A DNA stretch of 64,000 nucleotides from JAADHG01 sp964418645 (GCA_964418645.1 CAYQME010000001.1:47215-111214); one strand, 5' to 3'. Positions 54,333-63,915 are shown, counted from the stretch's first letter. Program-made: numbers and translations. Notes: generated from the sequence alone by a model not told the origin.

Positions 54333-57300
54333 TTAATCTTCAAGAAACTCTTCAAAAGTCTTAATCGTAAAATCTTTTAACCGTGCTTTCTTTTTTAGCT
54401 TGTTAAAATCTGTTTTTGCTTTATTAAAACGATCTACAATAACTGATAAATTATCAAACTCAGCATTAGAAGGTTTATCATAACTACTTGCAATTTTACT
54501 ATACAGGTCTGCCATTAACTCACGTAACTGTGGTTCAGCCGAACTCACATAATTATCGCCAGTCGTTATAACTAATGTTTCCTTTAGAGTATTTAATGAA
54601 GCTGTTATTTTTTTGCTTTTACCTTTTAATTCTTCCAAAATAGCGTCAAGTTCATAAACCATATAAGCCAATTCTTGAGTCAAATTATACATTTTCATTG
54701 TGGTTTCGTACTTAAGTCCTCTATCTTGATTTGATAAACCAGCATGTTTGTCATAAATTAATTCAAAAGTATGTTCAAATGTTTCTTTCCCTTTAGTCAA
54801 TACAGCTTTATATTTACCAGCTTTAACTCTTGGAGAAGTGAATCCTCCAAAACTAAAGGTTTTCCCCTTGGCAACTTTGGGTTGCTTAATTGTAAAATTC
54901 CAATTCACAATATTAATCCCTTTAGATTTACCTGGACCTAGAGAAACTATTTTATGGCCTTCCATATCCTGAATCTCTAAAGTCATCTTTCCAAATGTGT
55001 GCCGCTTTGGTAGTAAATATTTTATTTGTGCTAATCTGGAAGGGTTACGTCCTATAAATTGTGTTTCTCCACCAAAGTTTCCAGCAAATCCTCCTTGATC
55101 CCTCATAACTGTTGGTTGAGAATTAAAAAAATGTACTTTTTCTGATAGCACCTCTGGAGTAATTTCTCGCAGAGGAGAAATGTCATCAATTATTATAACA
55201 CCGCGCCCATGAGTTCCCATAACTAAATCGTTTGTACGCTTTTGCAAATCAATAAAATGGATAGCTACTGATGGCATATTCTTGGTAAACTTACTCCAAC
55301 TTTTCCCACCATTTAAAGTAATATAAAGCCCAAATTCTGTACCTAGATATAATAGGTTAGGATTTACATAATCTTCCTGTATATTTCTAACAAAACCAAC
55401 TACATCATCTGTAATAATATTGGTCCAAGTCTTACCATAATCGGTGGTTTTATAGGTGTAAGGCGTCATATCGCCAGTAGTATGGCCTTCAAAAACAGCA
55501 TAAGCTGTTGCTTTATCATACGCACTAGCCTCGATGTGATATACCCAAGTATTAGCTGGAACACCAGTAACATTTGCTATAGTGTTTGTCCAGGTTTTAC
55601 CTCCATTAGTGGTTACTTGTACATTACCATCATCCGTTCCTACCCAAATCACGTTATCATCTAATGGAGACTCTGCAATTGTGAAGATTGTGGTATGGTT
55701 TTCAGCTCCAGAATTATCCATAGATAATCCTCCAGAATCTTCTTGTTGTTGCTTGCTCTTGTCGTTTGTAGTTAAGTCTGGAGAAATAATAGTCCATGTA
55801 TCTCCCATATCTTCCGATATATGAAGAAATTGACTTCCCATATAAAAACGATCGGGTTGGTGCACGCTAATTGCCATTGGTGCATTCCAGTTAAATCGCA
55901 ATTTTGCATATCCTTTTGTTTGTAAAGGCTGTATAGTCTTTATGAGTTTATTTTCAATGTCGTAACGCCATACATTTTCAGCACCTTGCATTTCGGAGTA
56001 TATGATTTGCTTTGTGGGATGTTTCAATACTCTAAAACCATCGCCACCACCTATAGAGTTCCAATCTCTGGCATTAATGCCACCACTTGATGATGATGGT
56101 CCATACCAAGACCCATTGTCTTGTAATCCACCATAAATATTGTAAGGCTCTTCATTATCTACACTAATATGGTAAAACTGTGATAATGGCAATCCTTCCA
56201 CAATTTCCATTGTTGTTCCGCCATTCCAAGAACGATACACACCACCATCTGTACCAACATACATACGGTCAGAATCATTAATGTCAAAAACAATATCATG
56301 AATGTCGCTATGCATATTTCCTAAGCCCTTAAATGTTTTTCCACCATCTCTGGAAATAGAACCACTTAACCCACCTTTTACAACCACATCAGGATTTCTA
56401 GGATCTACTACAATTCTTGAAAAGTAAAACGGTCTCACCGTAATTCCGAAATCATTGTTAAGTTGTTTCCAACTACCTCCTGCATCGTCACTTCTGTATA
56501 ATCCTTTTTTAGAATCTTCTTCAGCTTCTATAACTGTGTATAAAATGTTAGAATCTGAAGGTGCTACTGCAATACCTAAGCGTCCTAACTTTCCTTCAGG
56601 AAACCCATTATGAATTTTATTCCAGCTTTTACCACCATTTGTCGATTTGTAAAGTGCACTTTTATCTCCACCTGAATTAAACGACCAACCTGTTCTTCTA
56701 AATTCCCACATTGATGCATACAATACATTAGGATTGTTAGGATTCATAGCTAAATCTGCACAACCAGTTGTTTGATCGACATATAAAATTTTATTCCAGG
56801 TTTTCCCTGCGTCATTAGATTTATAAACACCACGTTCATCACTATCTGACCAAAGTGCTCCTAAAACTGCAACATAAACTTCATTAGAGTTATTAGGGTT
56901 AACAATGATATTTGCAATACGTTCCGATTTATCGAAGCCTAGTTTTTTCCAGTTTGTACCACCATCGGTAGATTTATACAATCCATCTCCAACTGACACA
57001 CTATTACGTGTCCATGTTTCACCAGTTCCAACATATATAACTTTATCTGGATTATTTGGGTCTATTTCTACTGCACCAATAGATTGGCAATAATCGTCAA
57101 AAATGGAATTGAATGTAGTCCCTGCATCATTAGATTTCCAAACACCACCACCAGCAGTTCCTGCGTAAATAATTCTAGGATTTGTAGGGTGTACTTCCAG
57201 ATCGTTAATTCTTCCACTCATTAAGGCAGGACCAATATGTCGTGCGCTTAGGTCCCCAAACAAATCGTTAGCGTTTATATGCTTGGAATCTTGTGCGTTG

Positions 57301-57356
57301 GAGTATATAGGTAGTAACCCAATACTTAACGCGATTGTAAAAAATAATTTTTTCAT
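54333..57356 (-). CDS. secreted VPS10/sortilin-type beta-propeller protein
   Basis: A 1007-residue exported protein. Signal peptide MKKLFFTIALSIGLLPIYSNAQ. The first 750 residues contain many BNR/sortilin-type repeats (YKSTDGGTNWKKL, YKSNDAGKTWNKI, YRSDDAGGSWKQL, RDGGKTFKGL), a ten- or more-bladed propeller. The last ~250 residues hold an FN3-like segment and a helical end (ELAYMVYELDAILEELKGKSKK). No type IX sorting tail is seen. The ATG at 57356 is used; a longer frame from 57482 would begin inside the LolA-like gene. The family is sometimes called glycosyl hydrolase; the substrate is unknown. Confidence 0.85.
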   Translation of the reverse strand: MKKLFFTIALSIGLLPIYSNAQDSKHINANDLFGDLSARHIGPALMSGRINDLEVHPTNPRIIYAGTAGGGVWKSNDAGTTFNSIFDDYCQSIGAVEIDPNNPDKVIYVGTGETWTRNSVSVGDGLYKSTDGGTNWKKLGFDKSERIANIIVNPNNSNEVYVAVLGALWSDSDERGVYKSNDAGKTWNKILYVDQTTGCADLAMNPNNPNVLYASMWEFRRTGWSFNSGGDKSALYKSTNGGKSWNKIHNGFPEGKLGRLGIAVAPSDSNILYTVIEAEEDSKKGLYRSDDAGGSWKQLNNDFGITVRPFYFSRIVVDPRNPDVVVKGGLSGSISRDGGKTFKGLGNMHSDIHDIVFDINDSDRMYVGTDGGVYRSWNGGTTMEIVEGLPLSQFYHISVDNEEPYNIYGGLQDNGSWYGPSSSSGGINARDWNSIGGGDGFRVLKHPTKQIIYSEMQGAENVWRYDIENKLIKTIQPLQTKGYAKLRFNWNAPMAISVHQPDRFYMGSQFLHISEDMGDTWTIISPDLTTNDKSKQQQEDSGGLSMDNSGAENHTTIFTIAESPLDDNVIWVGTDDGNVQVTTNGGKTWTNTIANVTGVPANTWVYHIEASAYDKATAYAVFEGHTTGDMTPYTYKTTDYGKTWTNIITDDVVGFVRNIQEDYVNPNLLYLGTEFGLYITLNGGKSWSKFTKNMPSVAIHFIDLQKRTNDLVMGTHGRGVIIIDDISPLREITPEVLSEKVHFFNSQPTVMRDQGGFAGNFGGETQFIGRNPSRLAQIKYLLPKRHTFGKMTLEIQDMEGHKIVSLGPGKSKGINIVNWNFTIKQPKVAKGKTFSFGGFTSPRVKAGKYKAVLTKGKETFEHTFELIYDKHAGLSNQDRGLKYETTMKMYNLTQELAYMVYELDAILEELKGKSKKITASLNTLKETLVITTGDNYVSSAEPQLRELMADLYSKIASSYDKPSNAEFDNLSVIVDRFNKAKTDFNKLKKKARLKDFTIKTFEEFLED

Positions 57357-57380
57357 TTTGATTGAATTAGTTGATAATAA

Positions 57381-57411
57381 ATAAAAAATCCCCAATAGAG
57401 TTATTGAGGAT
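57381..57411 (-). terminator. intrinsic terminator between LolA-like gene and sortilin-type gene
   Basis: On the minus strand ATCCTCAATA pairs with TATTGGGGAT (10 pairs, one G-T) around ACTC, followed by TTTTTATT. It lies 9 bp after the LolA-like stop and ends 24 bp before the next ATG, leaving little room for a new promoter. Confidence 0.75.
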
Positions 57412-57420
57412 ATTAAAGAT

Positions 57421-58197
57421 TTAATTTTTTTTATCGTCTGTTGATTCAGTGTCTTTAGGGAACTCAAAAAGACCATCATCAACTTTAGGATTTAGTTCTA
57501 TTGCAGATATTGTAATTGGAGCTCCGGGTTGCCCTTTAGCTCCTTGCGTCATAGCGAATGGAAAATACAACCCATCCACTTCTTGGTAATCACTAAAGGT
57601 AATTTCTGAAATCATACCCTTGGCTTGACCAGACTTAATTTCAGTTTGAAGTGCAATTGGCACATAATTTTCGGTATCAAAAAAGTAGAAACTAATATCG
57701 TCTTCTTTAACGCCATCTATAGTAACAGGTTCTTTGGTTAATTTAATTTTAAAAGTTTCGGTGCCATCAATGGCTTCCTTACCTAGCAATTCAACTGAAT
57801 ATCCTTTCGCTTTATAATCAATAAAAGCATCTGGAAAATCATTGCTATTCAATTTCATATTTGCAGTAGTTTCAGCGTCACTTTTTTCAGCTTTCATAGT
57901 CATAAAATTATGACCCCAAAGTGTTTCACCATCAAAAACTCCCTGCATTAGCTCTTTACCTTGAAAATTTATTATTGTCAATTGTTTCCCATCTTTAAAT
58001 TGGTAAATTTCAAGAGGAATTTCCATACCGCCATTGTTAACTTTAGCGGTCATTTTCATGCCTTCAATTTTTTTTAGGTTTTCTAAACCGCCAATATTTT
58101 CGAAATAGTTAGCTAATATTTCGTCAACTGTTTGCGCATTAACTTGTGTAGAAAAACTAACAATAAATGCTACGAATACTAATTTTAAAATTTTCAT
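57421..58197 (-). CDS. LolA-like lipoprotein-sorting family protein A
   Basis: A 258-residue exported protein with a signal peptide (MKILKLVFVAFIVSFSTQVNAQ) and a LolA/LolB-like fold: TVDEILANYFENIGGLENLKK, then alternating strands up to NPKVDDGLFEFPKD. In gram-negatives LolA carries lipoproteins across the periplasm; these flavobacterial relatives are not proven carriers. It has 109 bp to the upstream paralogue. A terminator follows at once, before the sortilin-type gene. Confidence 0.78.
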   Translation of the reverse strand: MKILKLVFVAFIVSFSTQVNAQTVDEILANYFENIGGLENLKKIEGMKMTAKVNNGGMEIPLEIYQFKDGKQLTIINFQGKELMQGVFDGETLWGHNFMTMKAEKSDAETTANMKLNSNDFPDAFIDYKAKGYSVELLGKEAIDGTETFKIKLTKEPVTIDGVKEDDISFYFFDTENYVPIALQTEIKSGQAKGMISEITFSDYQEVDGLYFPFAMTQGAKGQPGAPITISAIELNPKVDDGLFEFPKDTESTDDKKN

Positions 58198-58274
58198 AAT
58201 TTATTAATGTATGTTATTGTTTTTTAATATGTCAATAAATTTACTGATTTGTTACACCTTGTAGATATGTTTCG

Positions 58275-58290
58275 TTTAGCATGTGCTAAA
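58275..58290. repeat. short palindrome between LolA-like paralogues
   Basis: TTTAGCA-TG-TGCTAAA, perfect 7-bp arms with a 2-bp centre, 17 bp beyond the stop of the upstream paralogue. It could be an operator or the core of a weak hairpin; nothing else in the 109-bp gap stands out. Confidence 0.35.
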
Positions 58291-58306
58291 TAATAGTATT
58301 TAACTT

Positions 58307-59077
58307 CTAGTTTTTTTTGATTATAGTATCTTCTGGTATTCTGAAGATATTTTCATCTATGTCATTATTGAATACTACAGATTTGTATGTGAGTTCTAAC
58401 CCAACCTGTCCATTAAACTTCTGAATTTGTGAAAAGGCAATATATACTCCATCAACTTCTTGATAATCACTTAGCAACATTTGTGTCATAGCTCCTTTTC
58501 CTTGTCCAGTTTTAATAACTGATTCCATTGCTATAGGTACAAAGTTTTCGGTATCAAAATAATAAGTTTCAACATTCTCTTCTTCCTTTCCATCAACAAT
58601 GTAGGGTTTCTTTATAAGCTTAATTTTAAAACATTCTGTTCCTTCAAACAACTCTTTCCCAAGTAACTTGATACTATAACCTTTCTCTTTATAATTCATA
58701 AAGCCATCTGGCAAATAATCTTTTGCGCTATTTTTAGTATTTATTGATGTTTCTGCATCAAGGGCTTCGGCTTTTTGTGTGTTAAAATTCATCGCCCAAG
58801 CACTTTCGCCATCAAAGGCATCAAAAATAAAAGAATTGCCTTGTAAATTTACGTCAACAATCCTTCTTCCATCTTTCATATAAGTTGCAACAAAAGGGTA
58901 ATCTACAGCTTGTTGTCTACCAATACCAGTAACTTCCATCGCGTTAATTTTTGACCACGCTTTCTGACCGCCAATATTTTCGATATAATTTTCAATAATT
59001 TCTTCTGCTGTTTGTGCTCTAAGAGTGGACACAAAACAAACTATTAGCCCAAGAGCTAATAACTTTAAAGTTTTCAT
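58307..59077 (-). CDS. LolA-like lipoprotein-sorting family protein B
   Basis: A 256-residue paralogue of the next gene: signal peptide MKTLKLLALGLIVCFVSTLRAQ, then TAEEIIENYIENIGGQKAW, WAMNFNTQKAEALDAETSIN, GYSIKLLGKELFEGTECFKIKL and the shared YYFDTENFVPIAMESVIKTGQG. The two genes are tandem and probably arose by duplication. It is the first gene of a leftward group ending with the sortilin-type gene. Function unproven. Confidence 0.78.
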   Translation of the reverse strand: MKTLKLLALGLIVCFVSTLRAQTAEEIIENYIENIGGQKAWSKINAMEVTGIGRQQAVDYPFVATYMKDGRRIVDVNLQGNSFIFDAFDGESAWAMNFNTQKAEALDAETSINTKNSAKDYLPDGFMNYKEKGYSIKLLGKELFEGTECFKIKLIKKPYIVDGKEEENVETYYFDTENFVPIAMESVIKTGQGKGAMTQMLLSDYQEVDGVYIAFSQIQKFNGQVGLELTYKSVVFNNDIDENIFRIPEDTIIKKN

Positions 59078-59177
59078 AATTAGTTAAATTTTTTGATTGA
59101 TATATGTTTGACTTACAAGTTACAGAAAGTTACATTATTTTAAAAGTTTCTATTTTAAGTTTACATACTCTATTATG

Positions 59178-59185
59178 TATCTTTA
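59178..59185 (+). promoter_or_regulatory. -7 promoter box for the DUF72 gene
   Basis: TATCTTTA is one base off TAnnTTTG and lies 14 bp before the preferred ATG at 59200, which supports that start over the upstream ATG at 59104. Confidence 0.4.
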
Positions 59186-59199
59186 CTAAAAATAAGCAT

Positions 59200-60084
59200 A
59201 TGAAATTTGGAAATGTTGATAATCCAGAGTGTATTGACTTTATGTTGCCACCAGATCATGTAGGTACTAAGGCAATATTATCTAAGTTTAAAGACGATAA
59301 TATCCCTGATATTTTTGTGGGTTGTGCCAAGTGGAATAGGGCAGATCTAAAAGGATTTTATCCTAGAGGGACGAAAGATGAACTAGGATACTATTCTCGA
59401 CAGTTTAATTCTATTGAGCTAAACGCCACATTTTATAGAATTTTCCCAGCAGAACAGTTTGCTACTTGGTACGATAAAACTCCTGATGGGTTCAAATTCT
59501 TTCCAAAATTAAACCAAGAAATAAGTCATTGGAAACGGTTAAATGAAGCTAAGGAAGTTGTTGAACATTACTTATATAATGCTTCCAATTTGAAAGAGAA
59601 ATTAGGCACTATATTTTTGCAAATGCACAGTAATTTTACACCTAAAGACTTTGATCGTGTTGTGACATTTGCTGAATCTTGGCCAAAAGAAACACCACTC
59701 GCTATGGAATTTAGACATACCAATTGGTACAATGACAAAGCCGTTGCAAACGAATTATATAGTTTGCTTGAAGAAAATAACATCTCTAATGTTATTGTAG
59801 ATACAGCAGGCAGGCGCGATTTAATACACATGCGGTTAACTAATACTACCGCATTTTTTAGATATGTTGGTGCCCATAAAAGTGATTATACTAGATTGGA
59901 TGATTGGGTAGAGCGGTTAAAAATTTGGAAGGAACTAGGTATTAAGGAAATCGATTTCTTTGTGCATCAAAATATAGAAAAAGAATCTCCTTTACTTTCG
60001 GCTTACTTTATTAAAAAATTAAATTCAGAATTAGGATACAATCTAAACATACCTAATGATGATGCTCAAGAAACACTATTATAA
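59200..60084 (+). CDS. DUF72-family TIM-barrel protein
   Basis: A 294-residue soluble protein matching the DUF72/YecE pattern: IFVGCAKWNRADLKGFYPRG, YYSRQFNSIELNATFYRIF, FKFFPKLNQEISHW, LGTIFLQMHSNFTPK, LAMEFRHTNWYND, IVDTAGRRDLIHMRLT and FVHQN. The barrel resembles endonuclease IV-type folds but the activity is unknown. Start at 59200 because the upstream part to 59104 reads like non-coding leader with a promoter box. It is divergent from LolA-like B (122 bp between starts). Confidence 0.85.
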   Translation: MKFGNVDNPECIDFMLPPDHVGTKAILSKFKDDNIPDIFVGCAKWNRADLKGFYPRGTKDELGYYSRQFNSIELNATFYRIFPAEQFATWYDKTPDGFKFFPKLNQEISHWKRLNEAKEVVEHYLYNASNLKEKLGTIFLQMHSNFTPKDFDRVVTFAESWPKETPLAMEFRHTNWYNDKAVANELYSLLEENNISNVIVDTAGRRDLIHMRLTNTTAFFRYVGAHKSDYTRLDDWVERLKIWKELGIKEIDFFVHQNIEKESPLLSAYFIKKLNSELGYNLNIPNDDAQETLL

Positions 60085-60153
60085 AACTATTTTTTAGAGG
60101 TTTTATTCCTTGCTTTTTTACACATTTTAAAGCCTCTAATTTATGTGAATATG

Positions 60154-60161
60154 TATCTTTG
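60154..60161 (+). promoter_or_regulatory. -7 promoter box for ftcD
   Basis: TATCTTTG, a perfect match to TAnnTTTG, ends 47 bp before the ftcD ATG. Confidence 0.55.
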
Positions 60162-60208
60162 ACATAAATTAACTACAAGATTAACTCTATATAAATAATA
60201 CCAGAAAA

Positions 60209-61900
60209 ATGCAAAAACAACTTATTGAATGCGTACCTAATATAAGTGAAGGGCGCGATTTAAATAAAATACAGGACATCGCAAATATTGTAGAAACTGT
60301 TGATGGTGTAAAACTGTTAGATATAGATCCAGGAAATGCTACCAACAGAACGGTAATTACCTTTGTTGGCGAACCCAATCAAGTTGTAGAAGCTGCATTT
60401 TTATTAATTAAAAAGGCTTCAGAGCTTATTGATATGAGTAAGCATATTGGTGAACATCCTCGCTTTGGTGCTACCGATGTTTGTCCTATGGTTCCTATTT
60501 CTGGTATTACTTTAGAAGAAACCGCAACTTATGCCCATGCATTAGGTAAGCGTGTAGGAGAGGAGTTGCATATTCCAGTTTATCTTTATGAGAAAGCTGC
60601 ACAAGAAGAGAAACGTATAAACTTAGCTAACTGTAGAGCAGGAGAGTATGAAGGATTGCCAAAAAAATTGTCTAACTCTGAATGGGAACCAGATTTTGGA
60701 CCAACGGTTTATGATGATAATGTAGCCAGGACAGGTGCTACAGCAATTTCTGCGCGTGATTTTTTAGTGGCGTATAATGTAAATTTAAATACCACGTCTA
60801 CACGACGCGCTAATGCTATTGCTTTTGATATTCGGGAAGCGGGACGTTTCAAGCGTGAGGGTAATGCAATTACAGGTAAAAAAGTATTGGATGCCAATGG
60901 AGAACCTGTTAGAATTCCCGGTAAACTCAAAGCCGTTAAAGGCATTGGTTGGTATATTGATGAGTATGGCATTGCTCAAATTTCATACAACCTAACCAAT
61001 ATTAATATTACCGCTATGCATGAAGCTTTTTATGAAACTTGTAAAGCCGCAGAGAAACGTGGTTTACGCGTTACAGGTTCGGAACTTATCGGATTAATTC
61101 CGTTAAAAGCCATGTTGGACGCAGGAGATTTTTATTTGAGAAAGCAAGAACGATCATTAGGTATTTCTGATACAGAAAAGATTAAAATTGCTGTAAAATC
61201 GTTAGGATTAGATGATTTGAAACCGTTTAATCCCAACGAAAAAATTATAGAATATGTGTTACAGGGAGCAACGAAACAACTCATAGATTTAACATTAACC
61301 GATTTTGCTAAAGAAACTGCAGGAGAGTCCATGGCTCCAGGTGGTGGCTCAATTTCAGCATATGTTGGCACTTTAGGTGTTTCACTAGGGACAATGGTAG
61401 CAAACCTATCGGCGCATAAAGCCGGTTGGGATGAACGTTGGGAAGAGTTTTCAGGATGGGCAGAAAAAGGACAAGCTTATAAAAATAAATTATTGGCTTT
61501 GGTTGATGAAGACACGAATGCATTCAATAAAATTATTGCTGGCTTTAGAATGCCAAAATCTTCGGAGGAAGAAAAGGAGGAACGCGCAAAAGCTATTGAA
61601 GCTGCAACAATATATGCCACTGAAGTCCCTTTACAAGTTATGGAAGCCACATTTGAATCTATGGAAGTTATGGATGCCATGACAAAAATTGGTTTGCAGA
61701 ATTCATTATCAGATGCTGGAGTAGGAGCCTTATGCGCACGTACAGCAGTATATGGAGCTTATTTTAATGTTCGGATTAATGCTAAAGATATTAAGGATAG
61801 ACGTAAAGCCAAAGACCTGTTAAGTAAGGCCAAAGCAATTTTTGACAATACAGTGGCTTTAGAAGCTGACATTATTGATTATATAAACGGACGAATTTAA
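60209..61900 (+). CDS. ftcD: bifunctional glutamate formimidoyltransferase / formimidoyl-THF cyclodeaminase
   Basis: Histidine degradation enzyme that moves the formimino group from formiminoglutamate to THF, then releases ammonia to give 5,10-methenyl-THF. 563 residues: the transferase half (about 1-330) begins LIECVPNISEGRD and includes GEHPRFGATDVCPMVP with the catalytic His. The cyclodeaminase half (about 355-563) has ESMAPGGGSISAYVGTLGVSLGTMVANLS. No other hut genes are next to it. It has its own promoter box; a thioesterase gene follows 13 bp later. Confidence 0.95.
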   Translation: MQKQLIECVPNISEGRDLNKIQDIANIVETVDGVKLLDIDPGNATNRTVITFVGEPNQVVEAAFLLIKKASELIDMSKHIGEHPRFGATDVCPMVPISGITLEETATYAHALGKRVGEELHIPVYLYEKAAQEEKRINLANCRAGEYEGLPKKLSNSEWEPDFGPTVYDDNVARTGATAISARDFLVAYNVNLNTTSTRRANAIAFDIREAGRFKREGNAITGKKVLDANGEPVRIPGKLKAVKGIGWYIDEYGIAQISYNLTNINITAMHEAFYETCKAAEKRGLRVTGSELIGLIPLKAMLDAGDFYLRKQERSLGISDTEKIKIAVKSLGLDDLKPFNPNEKIIEYVLQGATKQLIDLTLTDFAKETAGESMAPGGGSISAYVGTLGVSLGTMVANLSAHKAGWDERWEEFSGWAEKGQAYKNKLLALVDEDTNAFNKIIAGFRMPKSSEEEKEERAKAIEAATIYATEVPLQVMEATFESMEVMDAMTKIGLQNSLSDAGVGALCARTAVYGAYFNVRINAKDIKDRRKAKDLLSKAKAIFDNTVALEADIIDYINGRI

Positions 61901-61913
61901 ACGCTGATACATT

Positions 61914-62303
61914 ATGAAATTTCACACACGAAAATGGGTAAAACCTGAAGATATGAATCCGAATGGCACCTTGTTTGGTGGACGTCTTTTAGAATGGATA
62001 GATGAAGAATCGGCGCTATATACTGCTATTCAATTAGAGAATGGTAAAATAGTGACAAAGTATATTTCTGAAATTAATTTTATGAGCTCTGCAGGACAAG
62101 GAGATATTGTGGAAATTGGTATTGAGGTTGTTTCATTTGGGAAATCATCAATAACTCTAAAGTGTGAAGCGCGAAATAAAATGACTCGCGAAACCATACT
62201 CACGGTTGATAATATCGTTATGGTTAATTTAGGCACTAACGGAAAGCCAACTCCTCATGGTAAAACAAAAGTCGAGTTTGTTAAAAACAGATTAGAATCT
62301 TAA
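61914..62303 (+). CDS. acyl-CoA thioesterase (hotdog, YciA-like)
   Basis: A 129-residue single-hotdog thioesterase that hydrolyses acyl-CoAs in the cytosol. The motif NPNGTLFGGRLLEWIDEESALY carries the Gly-Gly and the catalytic Asp as in YciA and BFIT enzymes. The C-terminal GKPTPHGKTKVE is unremarkable. Start ATG 13 bp after ftcD, so probably co-transcribed. Convergent with the MscS gene, 3 bp apart. Confidence 0.9.
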   Translation: MKFHTRKWVKPEDMNPNGTLFGGRLLEWIDEESALYTAIQLENGKIVTKYISEINFMSSAGQGDIVEIGIEVVSFGKSSITLKCEARNKMTRETILTVDNIVMVNLGTNGKPTPHGKTKVEFVKNRLES

Positions 62304-62306
62304 TAT

Positions 62307-63551
62307 CTATTTGCTAATAAAACTAGAACTACTAGGTAGTTCAAATATTTCCAAATCAAAATAAGGCACTGCAGCTATAATATGATCGAATATGTCAGAC
62401 ATGATGTATTCGTAGTTTTGCCAGCGCTTATCACTACTAAAGGCATAGATTTCAAGTGGAATACCTTGCGTGGTTGGAGCGAGTTGTCGTGCCATAATCA
62501 TCATGTCTTTATTTACAGCGGAATGATTCTCTACATACGTTTCAATATACTTTCTAAAGACACCAATATTTGTGAGATTCCTTCCGTTTAGCAAGAGCTC
62601 TTTATTTATATTGTACTTGGTGTTATACGCTTCAATATCTGATTGACGATCGTTTAGATAGTTTGAAATAATATCAATATTTTTTATTTTATCTATTTGA
62701 TTTACAGTTAAATACTTAACGCTATCTAACTTAATATTTAAAGATCGCTTAATACGTCTTCCGTCTGAATCTTCCATACCACGCCAGTTCTTAAACGAAT
62801 CAGAAATGAGAGCATAGGTTGGAATAGTGGTAATAGTCTTATCAAAATTTTGAACTTTTACAGTCGATAGGTTTATCTCGATAACATCTCCATCAGCTCC
62901 ATACTTTGCAAAAGTTATCCAGTCACCAATGCGAACCATATCGTTTATAGACACTTGTATACTAGCTACAAATCCTAGTATGGTGTCTTTAAACATTAAA
63001 ATGATAACTGCTGAAGCAGCTCCAATAGTTGTAATAAACTTAATAAACTCTATACCTGTAATAATTGCAAAAGCCGATAAAGTGCCAATAACCCAAGCAA
63101 AAATCATAAATACTTGTATGTAACTGTCTATAGGTTTATCCTTTAAGCGCGGTAAGGTTTTAAAGTAATCTTTAAGTGTATTTAAAAAACTTCTAACAAT
63201 CCAAAGGGTGAGAATGATTGCAAACACCAGCAATCCTTTTTCAACAATGTTTTCAAAGTATGAAAAGTCATTAAATACATTTGGTATAAATTCTAAGGCA
63301 ACTATTAGCGGAATGATGTGTGCTATATTACGAGGGACTTTATTTGCAACCAGAATATCATCAAAATTAGATTTTGATCGCACTGCAAATTGCGTAAATA
63401 ACCGTACTAATATCTTTCTAATAATAAAATCCACCAAAAACGTTGCTATTAAAAGTGCTAGTAGGAGAGTAGCTGCATTTAAATATTGTGCAGTATTATT
63501 GGACAGTCCAACAGATAATAAATAATCGTAAACTAAGTGTTCAAGATTCAT
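62307..63551 (-). CDS. MscS-family mechanosensitive channel
   Basis: A 414-residue membrane protein with about five N-terminal helices, the pore helix region FIKFITTIGAASAVIILMFKDTILGFVASIQVSIND (near 180-215, Gly/Ala-rich), and the beta domain VRIGDWITFAKYGADGDVIEINLSTVKV near 215-245 followed by a C-terminal alpha/beta part. It belongs to the larger YbdG/YnaI-type MscS group. Function: pressure release on hypo-osmotic shock. It follows the DUF3817 gene by 3 bp and shares its promoter. Confidence 0.92.
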   Translation of the reverse strand: MNLEHLVYDYLLSVGLSNNTAQYLNAATLLLALLIATFLVDFIIRKILVRLFTQFAVRSKSNFDDILVANKVPRNIAHIIPLIVALEFIPNVFNDFSYFENIVEKGLLVFAIILTLWIVRSFLNTLKDYFKTLPRLKDKPIDSYIQVFMIFAWVIGTLSAFAIITGIEFIKFITTIGAASAVIILMFKDTILGFVASIQVSINDMVRIGDWITFAKYGADGDVIEINLSTVKVQNFDKTITTIPTYALISDSFKNWRGMEDSDGRRIKRSLNIKLDSVKYLTVNQIDKIKNIDIISNYLNDRQSDIEAYNTKYNINKELLLNGRNLTNIGVFRKYIETYVENHSAVNKDMMIMARQLAPTTQGIPLEIYAFSSDKRWQNYEYIMSDIFDHIIAAVPYFDLEIFELPSSSSFISK

Positions 63552-63554
63552 AAT

Positions 63555-63833
63555 CTATGCAGTTTTTAAATAGTTTTTATCAATGTAAAACGTAGCAAAA
63601 GGCAGTATGGAAGCTAGTAATACGTGCCCAAATTGTCTTTTTGTCCAAACTTGTTCATTTTTCAGTATTATTGCTAAAACAATATAAGCGACAAATAATA
63701 GGCCATGAGGCATACCTAGCATTTTTACATATTGCGGATCGTTAGCAAAATATTTAATTGGTGTAGCAATTCCTAATAATAAAATATATGATAATCCTTC
63801 AAGTAAAGCTATAATTCTAAAAATATTAAGCAT
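63555..63833 (-). CDS. DUF3817-family small membrane protein
   Basis: A 92-residue protein with three or so hydrophobic segments: FRIIALLEGLSYILLLGIATPIKYF, GMPHGLLFVAYIVLAII and FGHVLLASILPFATFYIDKN. The LEGLSYILLL and MPHGLLF motifs are the DUF3817 signature. Function unknown. First gene of the unit with the mscS-like gene, and its promoter has a TATCTTTG box. Confidence 0.88.
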   Translation of the reverse strand: MLNIFRIIALLEGLSYILLLGIATPIKYFANDPQYVKMLGMPHGLLFVAYIVLAIILKNEQVWTKRQFGHVLLASILPFATFYIDKNYLKTA

Positions 63834-63860
63834 GAATAGTTATATATTAATATTAATGTG

Positions 63861-63868
63861 CAAAGATA
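63861..63868 (-). promoter_or_regulatory. -7 promoter box for DUF3817-mscS
   Basis: On the minus strand TATCTTTG, a perfect match to TAnnTTTG, ends 27 bp upstream of the ATG at 63833. Confidence 0.55.
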
Positions 63869-63915
63869 TTAATTGTTTTCTAGCATTATAATAGAATCCC
63901 ACTTTTATTGCACAT

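Noticed and set aside
57357..57482. Longer start for the sortilin-type protein
   Set aside because: It would run into the end of the LolA-like gene and across a terminator; MKKLFF at 57356 begins a proper signal peptide.
59104..59199. Longer start for the DUF72 protein
   Set aside because: The added 32 residues are not family-like and cover a promoter box; MKFGNVDN at 59200 fits better.
60094..60139. Hairpin TTAGAGG ... CCTCTAA after the DUF72 gene
   Set aside because: The loop is 32 bases and there is no T-run after the stem; too weak to call a terminator.
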